Source: Semisulcospira habei
Lineage: Eukaryota; Mollusca; Gastropoda; Semisulcospiridae
NCBI GenBank assembly: GCA_036245525.1
Contig: BTPG01000002.1
Span: 120,293,582 to 120,357,581 of the forward strand
Reading direction: 5' to 3'
Length of the DNA: 64,000 nucleotides
Part shown: positions 12,001-19,596 of the stretch, one piece after another
Position numbering within the stretch: the first letter of the stretch is position 1
How the letters are laid out: each line of letters starts with the position of its first letter
Position numbers and translations under genes: made by a program
The notes under the pieces: model-generated
What the model saw: only the letters and a program-made list of their open reading frames with translations
The model's database searches: none
What the model was told of the DNA's origin: nothing

Positions 12001-15000
12001 GGGCACGTAGCCGGCTTGGCGACTCGCCGGAGAGTCAGCGGGCTTGAGGTTTGGCCAAAGGCCGACGCGTGAACTAAAGGCGACAAGGTCGCGGTGCCCG
12101 GGGCTCCTTTTTAAAGGAGGGGGGCACGTAGCCGGCTTGGCGACTCGCCGGAGGAGTCAGCGGGCTTAACGTGTCTACGAATAAGCTACAAACTTACCAG
12201 GGACGTGAGGTGTGGGGTATCCCAAGTCCGAGGGGAGCTTGAACAATCCCACCGTGCCGCGGGAGGTCCCAAGGAAGGCGGAAAGTCGCGGGTCGCTCTG
12301 CGGTGGAAACCAGAGTAGAGACCAAGAACCTCCAGTCAAGAGGGGCAGCCAGCGCAGCTGATGACAGAGGAGCAGGCGGCACCCGGTCGACACCAGGCCA
12401 CTGGAAGTCGCCGTCCTGGGCAGATGAACACTTGGTACTGCAACACATACCTATACATGAAAGGTGACGGGCGGCGGGCAACTAACGCCGCCAGTTAAAG
12501 CTCCGAAGTAAGTAACGAGCGAAACTCACCGTGAAATGCGGAGAGAAAACAAACAGAAGTCCGAGCCAATCACGACGTCCGGCCCCGCAGGGCGAGACGT
12601 AGGAAGCGGCCGAGACTTTACCTTTTCATGGCGGAACGGCAGAGTGACGAAGCACAAAGCACCGGACACTAGGTCACTGGAAGTCGCCGTACTGGGGAGA
12701 GGCGCACTTGGTAACTGCAACCCAAACCCAAACATGAAAGGCGACCGGCGGCGGGTAACAACGCCGCCATTTAAAGCTTCGAAATTTAAGAACACGCGAA
12801 ACTGACAGTGAAATGCAAAGAGAAAACAACAGTAGCTCGAGCGAAGCCCGACGTCCGGCCCAGCCAGGCGAGACATAGGAAGCGGCCGAGACTTTACCTT
12901 TCCATGGCGGAACGGCCGAGTGACGAAGCACAAAGTACCGGACAGTAGCAGCCCTGAAAGTCTAAAATTTTGCCCACCGGCATTTGGCTAGTGACTTGCA
13001 AGTTTTACTAGCCAAACTGAAAATGTTACTAGCCAAAACTGAAAATTTTACTACTGAAAATAGCCCCCCAACTCAACAATATAATGTACCACAAGTGTTT
13101 GACGCCCATTGTTAGAGAGTGTTTTCTGCCCAGAGGCATTGAAAACAAATATTTGAACAGACAATCATAACCAAGTCGGCAAGTTAATGTTTATGTCCTG
13201 ACTTCAGGCTTTTGATAGTATCAAGTGGAGAAATAACTGACAAAATCCCCATGTGAACTGTGGTGGGATTTTTTATTTATTTATATTTTTAAGTAGAGCT
13301 GGGCTTCTGTTTGCACAACAGGTTAAAGGGTCTGTAGACCCCCAGGTATAAATTTTAGAGGGTACACAGACCCCCATCCTAGCATTATAGAGGGTCCGCA
13401 GATTTATTTAAGAAAAACTGCATCATCTGTATGTTCCTTAAAATAAATTATCCACACCCGGGTCTGCCCTGGGGGACTTGGGTGGGATTAACTACATTTT
13501 AGTTCCCAGGGTCACCCTGGTCAGCCCCACAGACAGGGTGTGTTTTTTCTGGGGCATGTGTTTCTGTCTACCCTTGGTCCATTCACCTGTATTTCTCTTT
13601 TTAAAACTCTCCCAACTGTCTGCACTGCCTGTAGCTCTTGATATTGGATGTGTGTTGCTAAATGGTCTAGCTTTATTTAGGCCCCATGGTGTAGGTTTAT
13701 TTAACGTATTGGACCGGCTGGCGACATACATTCAATATTCTGTTTCTTTTTTTTTTTCACAAGCAGTGCAGGCACGTCCTGAGAAAGCCTTGTTGCTGTC
13801 GGGACGATAAACAATGTACAATCAATCAATCATTAAAATAAATTATCTCATTTCGCTCTCTCCTCTTTAAATGTGTTGTGACAGTGTGTGTGTGTCCTTT
13901 CCATGATCTGATTCTTTAACTGGTGAGCTATCGCGCAAAAGCCGGTCTCCTTAGCTCTCTCAAACACAGAAAAAAAGATCTCTATTTATTTATTTGTATG
14001 ATCGTTTGATAATGTATTGTAACAGAGAATATAGCGTTTTCTGCTGAACGCGACAGATTGACAACCGAAGTGTGACTTGTCTAAACTCTGTGTGTGTGTG
14101 TTTGTGTGTGTGTGCTGTGTGTGTGTGTGTGTAAACTGATGTACTTCAAAGTTAGTTTCAACCCGTTTAACCACTCAGAACTGAGACGTGTTTCTCCAAT
14201 GTTTGCCTAATAACTGTGTACCAGAAGATGGATCGACCACGATTAAAAAAAAACTGACAAACTTATTTCTGTTCAAATTTCTGGACTTGCTTTTTGAGTT
14301 TGCCTCAGTGCACATTGCGCATACCATTCGAGTGCCCGTCGAGCTTTAGCCATGGAAATACACTCAGCACAGCCATGGACTCTGAAAACTGTGTCGTAGC
14401 GGCGGTGCCACACACGGCCCAGGGGTAGCATTTCTGGTACTGTCGCTTGTCGATGGAGATGGCGATGTCGAAGTGCAACTTTCTTCTTAGCGATTATCAA
14501 GATCAGACGGTGCCGGATTAAAGAATCCGAAGCATTCCAGCTCTTCCTTTGCTTTTTCTCCGCCATGTACAACTTCGTTCTAGATCGAAAGCGAAACGCA
14601 CGATGCCGTATCCCATAATAGTATGTACGGTGACGTCACAGCAAGTAACGCGTTCAACATGTAGCGCGCACTTTGTAATAACATGCTGACACCACACATA
14701 AACTAACAGTTTGCCCGCCCTGTTACACTCGCACGGACGCCGGCGTCGGGTCGATTCTGAACGCAGCCGCGACTGAGCGAGCCGCTAAACGAACCAATTC
14801 ATCACTAAAAATAGAACGACTGTCACCGACCACTGTTATGGTACGCACAGTTCGAGTGACGTGTTCGGCTACTGCCGCAAAGTGATGTAGGCGACTCACG
14901 GTGCGGTCAGGTCACGCGCCGGCGTACCTGGTGTTCGGCTGGCGGTTAGCCGTTGGATTGAAAAACGCACGAGCGCACTGACTCGCATTTGGCGAGTGAG

Positions 15001-17423
15001 TTTTTTTTTTTACTCGCCAAATAAAAAATCCACTCGCCATGGCGAGTAAATTACTCGCCATTTTCAGGGCTGAGTAGGTCACTGGAAGTCGCCGTACTGG
15101 GGAGAGGCGCACTTGGTAACTGCAACCCATACCCAAACATGAAAGGCGACCGGCGGCGGGTAACGAACCCCGCCATTTAAAGCTTCGAAATCAAGAAACA
15201 CTTGAAACTCACCGTGAAATGCGGAGAGAAAACAACAGTAGCTCGAGCGAAGCCCGACGTCCGGCCCAGCCAGGCGAGATGTAGGAAACGGCCGAGACTT
15301 TACCTGTCCATGGCGGAATGGCAGGGTGACGAAGCACAACCACCGCGCGACGGAAGCCTAGAAGGTTCCAGGGCCAGCCAAGTGCACGAGGCACAGACGA
15401 GGGCTAACAGAGAAGACGCAGGCCACGCCAGAAGCAGTAGACGAGAGGCTAGGCGAAGGCAGGCCGGTAAGGGACGGTCGAACCGTACACAGTCTTTCCA
15501 AGGGTCAGAGGCTCAGGTAAAAGCGTCCGAATGCTAACAGCGAAGTAGACAACTGGCTAAAGGAGACACCACCGGGCACGTGACCGGATGGGCAGGGGAG
15601 GCTACTCTCGTCCCTGTTAGGGATCCCCGAGAGCCTCCTGGGGGGACCCTTTGGGTCTTAGGCTAAAATTGGTAAGCAAGTAGACTATTTCCTGACAGTC
15701 ATGTCATCGGTAATGTGTTTTGAGAAAACAAATCAATCAGAAAAATGCAACAATTCTGTGTGATCTCGAACCTTCCTCCCTGGTGTGACAACTACCTTTT
15801 CACCGTGATGGATGGTGGAATAGGGAACGAAAAGCACCTAGTGTGAAAAGTGTGTAGGGTGAGATTGGCTTACAGAACAAGCAACTGTTGTGCAAGCAGA
15901 AGTTAGAACCTATTCATTTTAACAAATATCTAATTACTTTAACAAATATCTGTCTACATCTTAATCCGCTGAGCCTTGCAACAAACTATGGATTGTCAAT
16001 CATCATTTAAGGGTGGTGCCAAAATAGCTTGGCACCTCCAGGTGCCAAGGTATTCTAGCACCACGCTTGAACTACCATTGTCGACCATTCTCCAGATCTA
16101 GCACATAGTCTTGAATTCTTGAAAGAGAATTTTTCTCCAAAATTTGGGACGTTAGACTTCAGGGTACAATGTGTCAACTTACATCATGCTGGGTGAAAAG
16201 ACGGACACCCTCCACCTGATGAAAGACAGGGTAGTGTGTGGCGTTAACCTCGTCTCTTCGATACACATCACCGATCACCAGAAATGCGTCCAGCCCACTC
16301 TTGATCAAATCCCTCTGATGTGCAGATGTGTGGGCTCGAAGCATGTACTCCGAGTTGATGTAATAACTCTCCGAGAGGGCTCGACTGACGTGGTTTTCCG
16401 GCACCAGCAGACTGTCAAAGTTCTGTTCTGGAGTCACGACAGGGCTGAGCGAGTCATAAATGGAGAAGATGGGGTTCCCTCGCCGATTAACATAGTGGTG
16501 GTAGAAGAAGTTCTCAATGCGTTTGCGGATGAGATGCAGGGGATGATTGTGCTTCTGGTGCAGATTCTGCCCAACCTAATTTTCAGACAATTGAAAAGAT
16601 AATCATAACTCAATCAGGCCTGAAATACTACAACTTGTACAACAAGATACTGATCAACCATGACACTTCAAGCATGGCGTCATGCTGGCACCACACTATT
16701 CTTGAATCTATAATGGTCACTCTATCTCCTGAAATATACAATCATAAAAATGTCTTGCAAAAGTTGGAATTTTGACCTCAGGGCTCAAACATAAACTAAC
16801 TTTCTGAGTTTCTCTTTGGAACAACATCTAGTGAACCATAATCAGTTCTACATTCACACTGTTTAACTTTTCACTCATGAATGTCATACACATGACATAA
16901 GCATTGTTCAACTTCAAGCACACAATTGTAAAATAATTTGATTGTGATAGCTCAAAGGTACCAGTAATGACTGAACAGCTTGGTACACAATATATATATG
17001 TAAAGACAACAATTACAAATCAGGCACTACCTTTCAGCTAGTGTGGTCAACCTATCTTTACAGTGTGCAATGTAGTATCCTATGAACAATTATGCCAGTC
17101 AGTAATTCAAGCCAAATGGTCCAAAATCATAGACCAGCATGAACTTGATCATTATGCTAAGCAGATCATAAAGAAAAAATGACTATAACATGTGTACAAA
17201 GTAACGAAGCTTTTTTATCAGCATCAAGGATACTACCTTTGCCAAGATGTTGGGTGTAACATTGGTGCAGCTGTCCGTGGGGTGGGTAGCTTTGTCCACT
17301 GTCACCGAGTCACCAAGCACAGCTACAGCTGGATTAGGTTTTCCAGATGTCTGACTTGCAATACATCTCACTGGCTGCAGTCTAAGGATGCATGCACATG
17401 ATACCTTGATCACCTTTTTCAGC
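2756..17423 (-). CDS. FARS2: Mitochondrial phenylalanyl-tRNA synthetase (FARS2), six recognisable coding exons
   Basis: Class II aminoacyl-tRNA synthetase that charges mitochondrial tRNA-Phe in the matrix. Minus-strand coding exons, in order, are 17423-17237, 16575-16183, 7300-7135, 6390-6259, 5347-5187 and 3052-2756. All internal junctions are GT-AG and the reading phase is continuous. The last five exons encode 382 residues and align throughout with the FARS2 family: the HTSAHQ segment, motif 2 (PVFHQVEG), the [13 protein letters not shown] motif 3, and a C-terminal FDX-ACB anticodon-binding domain with [15 protein letters not shown]. The N-terminus is unresolved: the first exon has no Met in frame after its candidate acceptor, so either the exon starts at the Met at 17542 or a further 5' exon exists. 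Introns carry many hairpin elements, and the 8.9 kb intron holds a nested DIRS element. No stop or frameshift is seen in the conserved part, so the gene looks functional. Confidence 0.95.
3090..3363. repeat. Tandem duplication of about 137 bp with C tracts
   Basis: TATCATGTCAGAAGCAA starts matching copies at about 3111 and 3248. Each runs through CTGCTGCTTAACAGAGACTC into a poly-C tract (3203-3222 and 3337-3360). Lies in the last FARS2 intron. Confidence 0.85.
3533..3640. mobile_element. Hairpin element, family A (diverged)
   Basis: Arms TTCAAGGGTGGTGCCAGAA and TTCTGGCACCACACTTGAA with a degraded centre. Intron of FARS2. Confidence 0.75.
4084..4181. mobile_element. Hairpin element, family A
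   Basis: Near-perfect palindrome centred on GCTTGGCGCCTCTAGGCGCC. Both arms carry the GGTGGTG...AGAATAG variant rather than GGTAGTG...AGATTAG. Lies in a FARS2 intron. Confidence 0.85.
4388..4428. repeat. Family E half element
   Basis: AGTACCAGCAGCTGCACGCA followed by AAGGAGATTAA, the right half of the family E hairpin. A weak left half may begin near 4261, with a poly-G tract (4328-4340) between them. Confidence 0.5.
4430..5180. other. FARS2 intron, AT-rich, nothing recognised
   Basis: No repeat family, RNA gene or coding signal seen in this stretch of the last intron. Confidence 0.5.
5187..5347 (-). CDS. FARS2: FARS2 exon, motif 3
   Basis: Contains [13 protein letters not shown], the class II motif 3 with its ATP-binding arginine, followed by [19 protein letters not shown]. 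The acceptor is TTCTCCAG. The donor is AAA|GTCAGT, in phase 0. Confidence 0.96.
5577..5603. repeat. Family B half element
   Basis: GTCCAAAATCACAGACCAGC, the right arm only. It lies 12 bp before a full family A element. Confidence 0.55.
5615..5820. mobile_element. Hairpin element, family A, complete with TTAA ends
   Basis: 206 bp from TTAACCCTTTTAGC to GCTAAAAGGGTTAA. The palindromic core (about 5690-5785) has arms CAAGGGTAGTGCCAGGTTAG and CTAATCTGGCACTACCCTTG. The outer arms also match each other. Its right TTAA is also the left TTAA of a family C element. Confidence 0.88.
5817..6220. mobile_element. Hairpin element, family C, interrupted by a family A element
   Basis: The left part starts TTAACCCCTTCACTGC and carries GGGGGCTCACGAGG and CTTCTTGCTGACC. 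The right part ends CTGCCAGTGAAGGGGTCAA. The family A element at 5977-6181 sits between the two, bounded on both sides by TTAA. This reads as insertion into a TTAA within a pre-existing family C copy. Confidence 0.7.
5977..6181. mobile_element. Hairpin element, family A, nested in family C
   Basis: 205 bp from TTAACCCATTTAGC to GCTAAAAGGGTTAA. Arms CAAGGGTAGTGCCAGATTAG and CTAATCTGGCACTACCCCTG are nearly perfect. Confidence 0.88.
6259..6390 (-). CDS. FARS2: FARS2 exon, [13 protein letters not shown] segment
   Basis: Encodes [19 protein letters not shown] and then [17 protein letters not shown], a nearly invariant part of the FARS2 active-site fold. The acceptor is TTTTTCAG and the donor is CTCAG|GTGGAT. 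Confidence 0.95.
6492..6706. mobile_element. Hairpin element, family C
   Basis: Starts TTAACCCGTTAAGTACCAG. The core at 6595-6666 pairs AAGAGGCATGGACCCTCATGA with TCATGAAGATCTATACCTCTT. The right end (CGGCACTAAACTGGTCAA) is eroded. Confidence 0.75.
7135..7300 (-). CDS. FARS2: FARS2 exon, central
   Basis: Encodes [15 protein letters not shown], then [15 protein letters not shown] and ending HIFGK plus one base. The acceptor could be at 7300 or, by a CAG slip, at 7297; both keep the frame. The donor is AAAAG|GTGTCT, which completes an Ala codon with the next exon. Confidence 0.92.
7370..7670. repeat. Three eroded family C halves
   Basis: GGGTCTCATGAGAATCTACA (about 7388), GGGCTCATGAGAATCTATGC (about 7513) and GTCTCATGTGAACTATGCC (about 7638) are successive right arms without convincing left arms. 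Lies in the large FARS2 intron. Confidence 0.55.
7680..8340. other. FARS2 intron, nothing recognised
   Basis: No element or gene recognised. CGACGTCAAAAACATTTGACG near 8022 is a short imperfect inverted repeat. Confidence 0.45.
8358..8440. repeat. Minisatellite, 21-bp unit, four copies
   Basis: ACTCCAGGTGTGATGAGAGTT repeats four times with one or two changes. Lies in a FARS2 intron. Confidence 0.92.
8461..8801 (-). mobile_element. SINE copy 1, tail-truncated
   Basis: Reverse-complement match to the SINEs at 13453-13832 and 40226-40615. The 5' end is CACCCGGGTCTGCCCTGGGG, and the body carries the GATATTGGATGTGTGTTACT and CCTGAGAAAG segments. The AATC tail is missing. Confidence 0.85.
9288..9462. 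repeat. Left inverted terminal repeat of DIRS-2
   Basis: Matches the reverse complement of 15585-15727, from TTACCGATGGCATGACTGTC through GGATCCCTAACAGGGACGAG to CACGTG. Confidence 0.85.
9463..9655. mobile_element. Broken family A hairpin element(s) inside the DIRS-2 end
   Basis: GTTGCAGGAGATGGATCAAC and CGACCCATCTCCTGCTGTAG pair, but the central arms are mostly deleted. After GAGTTAACTC a second half copy (CTACCCCAGACACATCACAG to CAAGGGTGATGCTGG) follows and runs straight into DIRS terminus sequence. Confidence 0.7.
9655..9795. repeat. Duplicated DIRS-2 right terminus plus flank
   Basis: Direct repeat of 15649-15793: TCTTTGGGTCTTAGGC, the CATCGGTAATGTGTTTTGAG terminus, and about 45 bp of the same flank ending TGGTGTGACAACT. 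Confidence 0.85.
9796..11050 (-). other. GC-rich DIRS-2 interior without a recognisable protein
   Basis: Several overlapping open frames on both strands reflect high GC. None shows gag, RT or recombinase motifs, so no CDS is claimed. Confidence 0.5.
11050..12172. repeat. GC-rich tandem array, 110-130 bp units, about ten copies
   Basis: The unit contains GCGACAAGGTCGCGGTGCCC, GGGGCTCAAGGAGGGGGGCA and GGCGACTCGCCGGAGGAGTC. Copies start near 11140, 11258, 11371, 11482, 11600, 11715, 11847, 11966 and 12078, after a partial one. Occupies the leader position of DIRS-2. Confidence 0.95.
13453..13832 (+). mobile_element. SINE copy 2, full length with (AATC)n tail
   Basis: 380 bp flanked by the perfect 15-bp duplication TTAAAATAAATTATC (13438-13452 and 13833-13847). 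The body runs from CACACCCGGGTCTGCCCTGG to GTTGCTGTCGGGACGATAAA, with an AATCAATCAATC tail. No tRNA-like A/B box was recognised, so the head is of unknown origin. Confidence 0.92.
14085..14135. repeat. (GT)n microsatellite
   Basis: Interrupted GT dinucleotide run inside the TIR transposon. Confidence 0.9.
15585..15727. repeat. Right inverted terminal repeat of DIRS-2
   Basis: CACGTGACCGGATGGGCAGG through GGATCCCCGAGAGCC to CATGTCATCGGTAATG; the inverse of 9288-9462. Confidence 0.85.
15961..16100. mobile_element. Hairpin element, family A
   Basis: Starts TTAATCCGCTGAGCC. Core arms AAGGGTGGTGCCAAAATAGC and GGTATTCTAGCACCACGCTT surround GGCACCTCCAGGTGCC. Lies 83 bp from a FARS2 exon. Confidence 0.75.
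16183..16575 (-). CDS. FARS2: FARS2 exon, catalytic core N-terminal part
   Basis: Encodes 131 residues, from VGQNLHQ to LFTQHD. It includes the family segment [28 protein letters not shown] and motif 2, [21 protein letters not shown]. The acceptor is ATTAG and the donor is GAT|GTAAGT. It is the best conserved exon. Confidence 0.96.
16646..16729. repeat. Degenerate family A hairpin
   Basis: GATCAACCATGACACTTCAA and TTGAATCTATAATGGTCACT pair imperfectly. The centre retains CTGGCACCACAC only. Confidence 0.5.
17118..17145. repeat. Family B half element
   Basis: GGTCCAAAATCATAGACCAG, one arm only. Confidence 0.5.
17237..17423 (-). CDS. FARS2: FARS2 exon, N-terminal (5' limit uncertain)
   Basis: Ends in [11 protein letters not shown] followed by donor GTAGTA, and joins in phase 0 to VGQNLH of the next exon. 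The acceptor at 17424-17426 (TTTCAG) is a guess; the frame stays open upstream to a Met at 17542. The segment before CTNVT should contain the mitochondrial targeting peptide, but it is poorly conserved and only weakly basic here. Confidence 0.75.
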
Positions 17424-17579
17424 CTGAAATTGAATTTGAAACATGTTTGAAGGTACACAGTAGAGTAGGTCAAGTTGAACACAAGCAGAAAACATTTTGC
17501 CTCCCTCAATCCAGGAGTGTAAGGGGTTGAAGGCAGTAACATGTGTGCATGCTGCTAAAAACACCTCCATCCTATGATG

Positions 17580-18423
17580 TTAATTGACGTTAAGAACTTA
17601 ATATTAATCTTCGTTAAACTATCTGAAGCTTATCCTATCCTCTTAAGATGGCGGATGACGCACCCACGCTCCTAGGCAATGCGGGAAACTTCCCCCGAGA
17701 CCCATACCTACACTGTACGTACATTTTTGTTTTTGAATCTTGGTTCATTCAACCAACAAAAGCAAAAACCGTCCAAGAAACATGGATACAAACTGGTCTC
17801 AACAAGAGGCATAGATCCTTATGAACCATCGCAGTTGCGGGGGCTCATGAGGATCTATGTTTCTTGCAATTGGATCATGTTCACTTTTTACTCAGCAGTG
17901 AAGGGGTTAATACCATATGCATACACTGAATTGGACGTCTACGGTACAATCGAGAAGAATGAGATATAATGCACTTGTGTGACAACTGACATGCACACGT
18001 CAAGAAATGCAACAGCCTTGATCAAATCGGGGTTCTCTGAAAGAAAATAAAGCAACACATGTAACTTTACCTGAATGTCATCTTGAAAAATGAGATGCAG
18101 AACAAGGCAGCATGCTAATTCAGAACTATCATACAATGAAAACCCTAGAATCCGTTAGAAACACGAAATCATTATGTAAGAAAACAGGTTTTTTCACAAG
18201 ATTGGGTCAAGGGCGCCGCCATGATTACATAAACGGAATTGTTGTCGTGCTAAATGTATCAATGTTTTAAACAGATGAGACAATCATAGATTATGTCACA
18301 AGTAGTTACAATATTCATTAATTTCTACATAAAAAAATGAAGAGGGTTGTAAATGTCAAATGTCTCATAAATATTTTATTTGCGACAACCCAAAAATTGA
18401 GTGATGTAACCTGCGGACGCCGC
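17580..18423. promoter_or_regulatory. Probable bidirectional promoter of FARS2 and LYRM4
   Basis: The only gap between the divergently transcribed FARS2 and LYRM4. It holds two YY1-like ATGGCGG motifs: AAGATGGCGG at 17645-17654 (plus) and ATGGCGGCGCC read on the minus strand near 18212-18222. The minus-strand motif could mark a FARS2 leader exon, since its own frame stops after 16 codons. A family C hairpin (about 17760-17910) sits inside the region. Promoter function is inferred from gene layout and motifs; no TATA box was identified. Confidence 0.55.
17760..17910. mobile_element. Hairpin element, family C, in the FARS2/LYRM4 promoter gap
   Basis: The core pairs AAGAGGCATAGATCCTTATGA with CATGAGGATCTATGTTTCTT around CGCAGTTGCGG. 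The right end is CAGCAGTGAAGGGGTTAA (TTAA 17907-17910). The left end is eroded. Confidence 0.75.
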
Positions 18424-18509
18424 ATGATGACTTCCACAAGGTTGCAAGTCCTTTCTCTTTACAAGAAACTTCTGCGAGAAGGAAGAAAATTTACAGATTA
18501 CAATTTCAG
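18424..18509 (+). CDS. LYRM4: LYRM4 exon 1
   Basis: MMTSTRLQVLSLYKKLLRE to DYNF plus two bases. Intron position after YNF(R) matches the human gene. Confidence 0.9.
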
Positions 18510-19596
18510 GTGCGCGTTCATACACTTTTCGTATCAAGACTGCATTATTTTTTATTCACGTTCATGGGCTCTCTTGTCCTGTGCTGTGCATGATCCGTTT
18601 ATGGTCATCCCTAAGCAGAAATCCTTGCACATGTGTGCGTAATAATGTTTGGTAGGCCTATCTATACGTTTGCTTTCTCCTTAGGTTATTTCGTGCCTAT
18701 GTTCAAAGCAGATGTGGAAAACTCATCAGCTGCGGGGTGTCTGCATGAATCTGTTCCGCGTAGTTATTCACTTTGCTTGACATTACGTGTTTTGCCTGGC
18801 CATTCGAATCGTGTTTCAATGTATGTTTTCTGCATAGTCATTCTTATTTGTTCTTCAGTGCATTATTTTCTGCATAGGCATTACCTTTTTATATTTTCAG
18901 GATGTACACACTCGCCAAAGTGAAATATGAGTTTCGCAATAACAAGACGACCAATGATTCGGCCAGAGTTCAGGAACTTCTCAAGGAGGGAGAGGAGAAT
19001 CTCAAAATGATTCAGAGACAGGTGAATTTGATAAATAATGGTATACTGTAATTTCACACAGTAGTGTGGATAACAGGAAGTAAAATACTCAGCATGCCTC
19101 TAACGTGTTTGAACACCACCAAACTGCAAGATATACTATATAGGTCCTCATGACGCCCCCCCCCCCCCCCTTCCCAAATTGTGGGGGCTTATGGGGATCT
19201 ATACCTCTTGCTGACACTATTTTGAATTTTGGACAGCTAGGGTTCTTTGATGTTGAATCAACAAAAGTTACAGAAACCCAGTCAGCATCAGCTGGCACTG
19301 AACGGGTTAACGTAAAGTACCATTACGCATAAATATGAAGACACATTTCAGCACCACTTGTGTTTGTTATATAAATGCTTTCTCAACACACCTAGTGAAC
19401 TTTAACAGCAGTTTGGACACACAGAAACTGGTAAAGTTTACTGTACTGGTGGTTGCAAACACATGGGAGTTGTAAAATATTTGCCTCAGCATGGTTGTTT
19501 TCTGTGCAGGTACTGATTGGCCAGATGTATGGAGAAGGAAAACTTGTCATCGAGTCTCAGATGAAATCCGTGAGTGGAGGAAATTCAAATAGATGA
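18424..19596 (+). CDS. LYRM4: LYRM4/ISD11, iron-sulfur cluster assembly factor, three exons
   Basis: Small mitochondrial LYR-family protein that binds and stabilises the cysteine desulfurase NFS1 (with acyl carrier protein) in Fe-S cluster assembly. Exons are 18424-18509 (donor AG|GTGCGC), 18901-19021 (acceptor TTTCAG, donor CAG|GTGAAT) and 19510-19596 (acceptor GTGCAG, stop TGA). The product is 97 residues, against about 91 in human. Recognisable parts are TRLQVLSLYKKLLREGRKF, DYNFR at the first junction, and IQRQVLIGQMYGEGKLVIE at the C-terminus. The eponymous LYR tripeptide reads LYK here (residues 12-14), a conservative change. Two ATGs lie in tandem, so the start may be one codon later. 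Confidence 0.93.
18901..19021 (+). CDS. LYRM4: LYRM4 exon 2
   Basis: Starts after ATATTTTCAG; encodes MYTLAKVKYEFRNN and ends LKMIQRQ, followed by GTGAAT. Confidence 0.92.
19105..19310. mobile_element. Hairpin element, family C, in LYRM4 intron 2
   Basis: Arms AGGTCCTCATGACGCCCC and GGGGGCTTATGGGGATCT flank a poly-C tract (19147-19170). The right end is CTGGCACTGAACGGGTTAA. Confidence 0.7.
19510..19596 (+). CDS. LYRM4: LYRM4 exon 3
   Basis: Starts after TCTGTGCAG; encodes VLIGQMYGEGKLVIESQ and ends SNR-stop. Confidence 0.88.
   Translation, partial: VLIGQMYGEGKLVIESQMKSVSGGNSNR

Larger units (their letters stand above)
12949..15072. mobile_element. TIR DNA transposon inserted in DIRS-2, possibly hAT-related
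   Basis: Terminal inverted repeat CAGCCCTGAAA...TTTCAGGGCTG, flanked by a perfect 5-bp duplication AGTAG (12944-12948 and 15073-15077). The uninterrupted leader repeat at 12660 shows the empty site (GACACTAGGTCACTGG). Subterminal repeats GGCGAGT/TTACTCGCCA cluster at the right end. On the minus strand near 14567-14390 an interrupted frame gives [14 protein letters not shown] and a Ser/Thr/Pro-rich stretch, vaguely like hAT transposase N-termini, but no catalytic domain is present. The superfamily is therefore uncertain. Confidence 0.8.
12394..15340. repeat. Three copies of a roughly 275-bp DIRS leader repeat, split by an insertion
   Basis: Copies are 12394-12659, 12660-12948 and 15073-15340. 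Each has CCACTGGAAGTCGCCG (or TCACTGG...), the GGCGGCGGG.AAC segment, GTGAAATGCGGAGAGAAAAC and CATGGCGGAACGGC. CCACTGGAAGTC also occurs in the leader of the complete DIRS (about 26215). On the minus strand each copy offers a donor-like GGTAAAG after ATGGAAA. Confidence 0.85.
9288..15727 (-). mobile_element. Rearranged DIRS-like element in the FARS2 intron (DIRS-2)
   Basis: Left terminus 9288-9462 (TTACCGATGGCAT, then GGGTCCCCCCAGGAGGCTC) is the inverse of the right terminus 15585-15727. The interior has GC-rich tandem repeats and leader repeats like the other DIRS elements. No RT, RNase H or recombinase is recognisable, so the 3' coding half is lost. A second right-type terminus (9655-9745) follows the left one, with a family A element wedged between. 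A TIR transposon interrupts the leader (12949-15072). Confidence 0.75.

Noticed and set aside
14273..14572. 99-residue minus-strand frame starting MAEKKQRKS as a host gene
   Set aside because: Lies within the TIR transposon; the neighbouring frame looks more like an eroded transposase N-terminus, and neither is intact enough to call.
9288..15727. Reading the GC-rich block as bacterial contamination
   Set aside because: It has DIRS termini, eukaryotic repeats and a nested SINE with target duplications, and lies between exons of FARS2.
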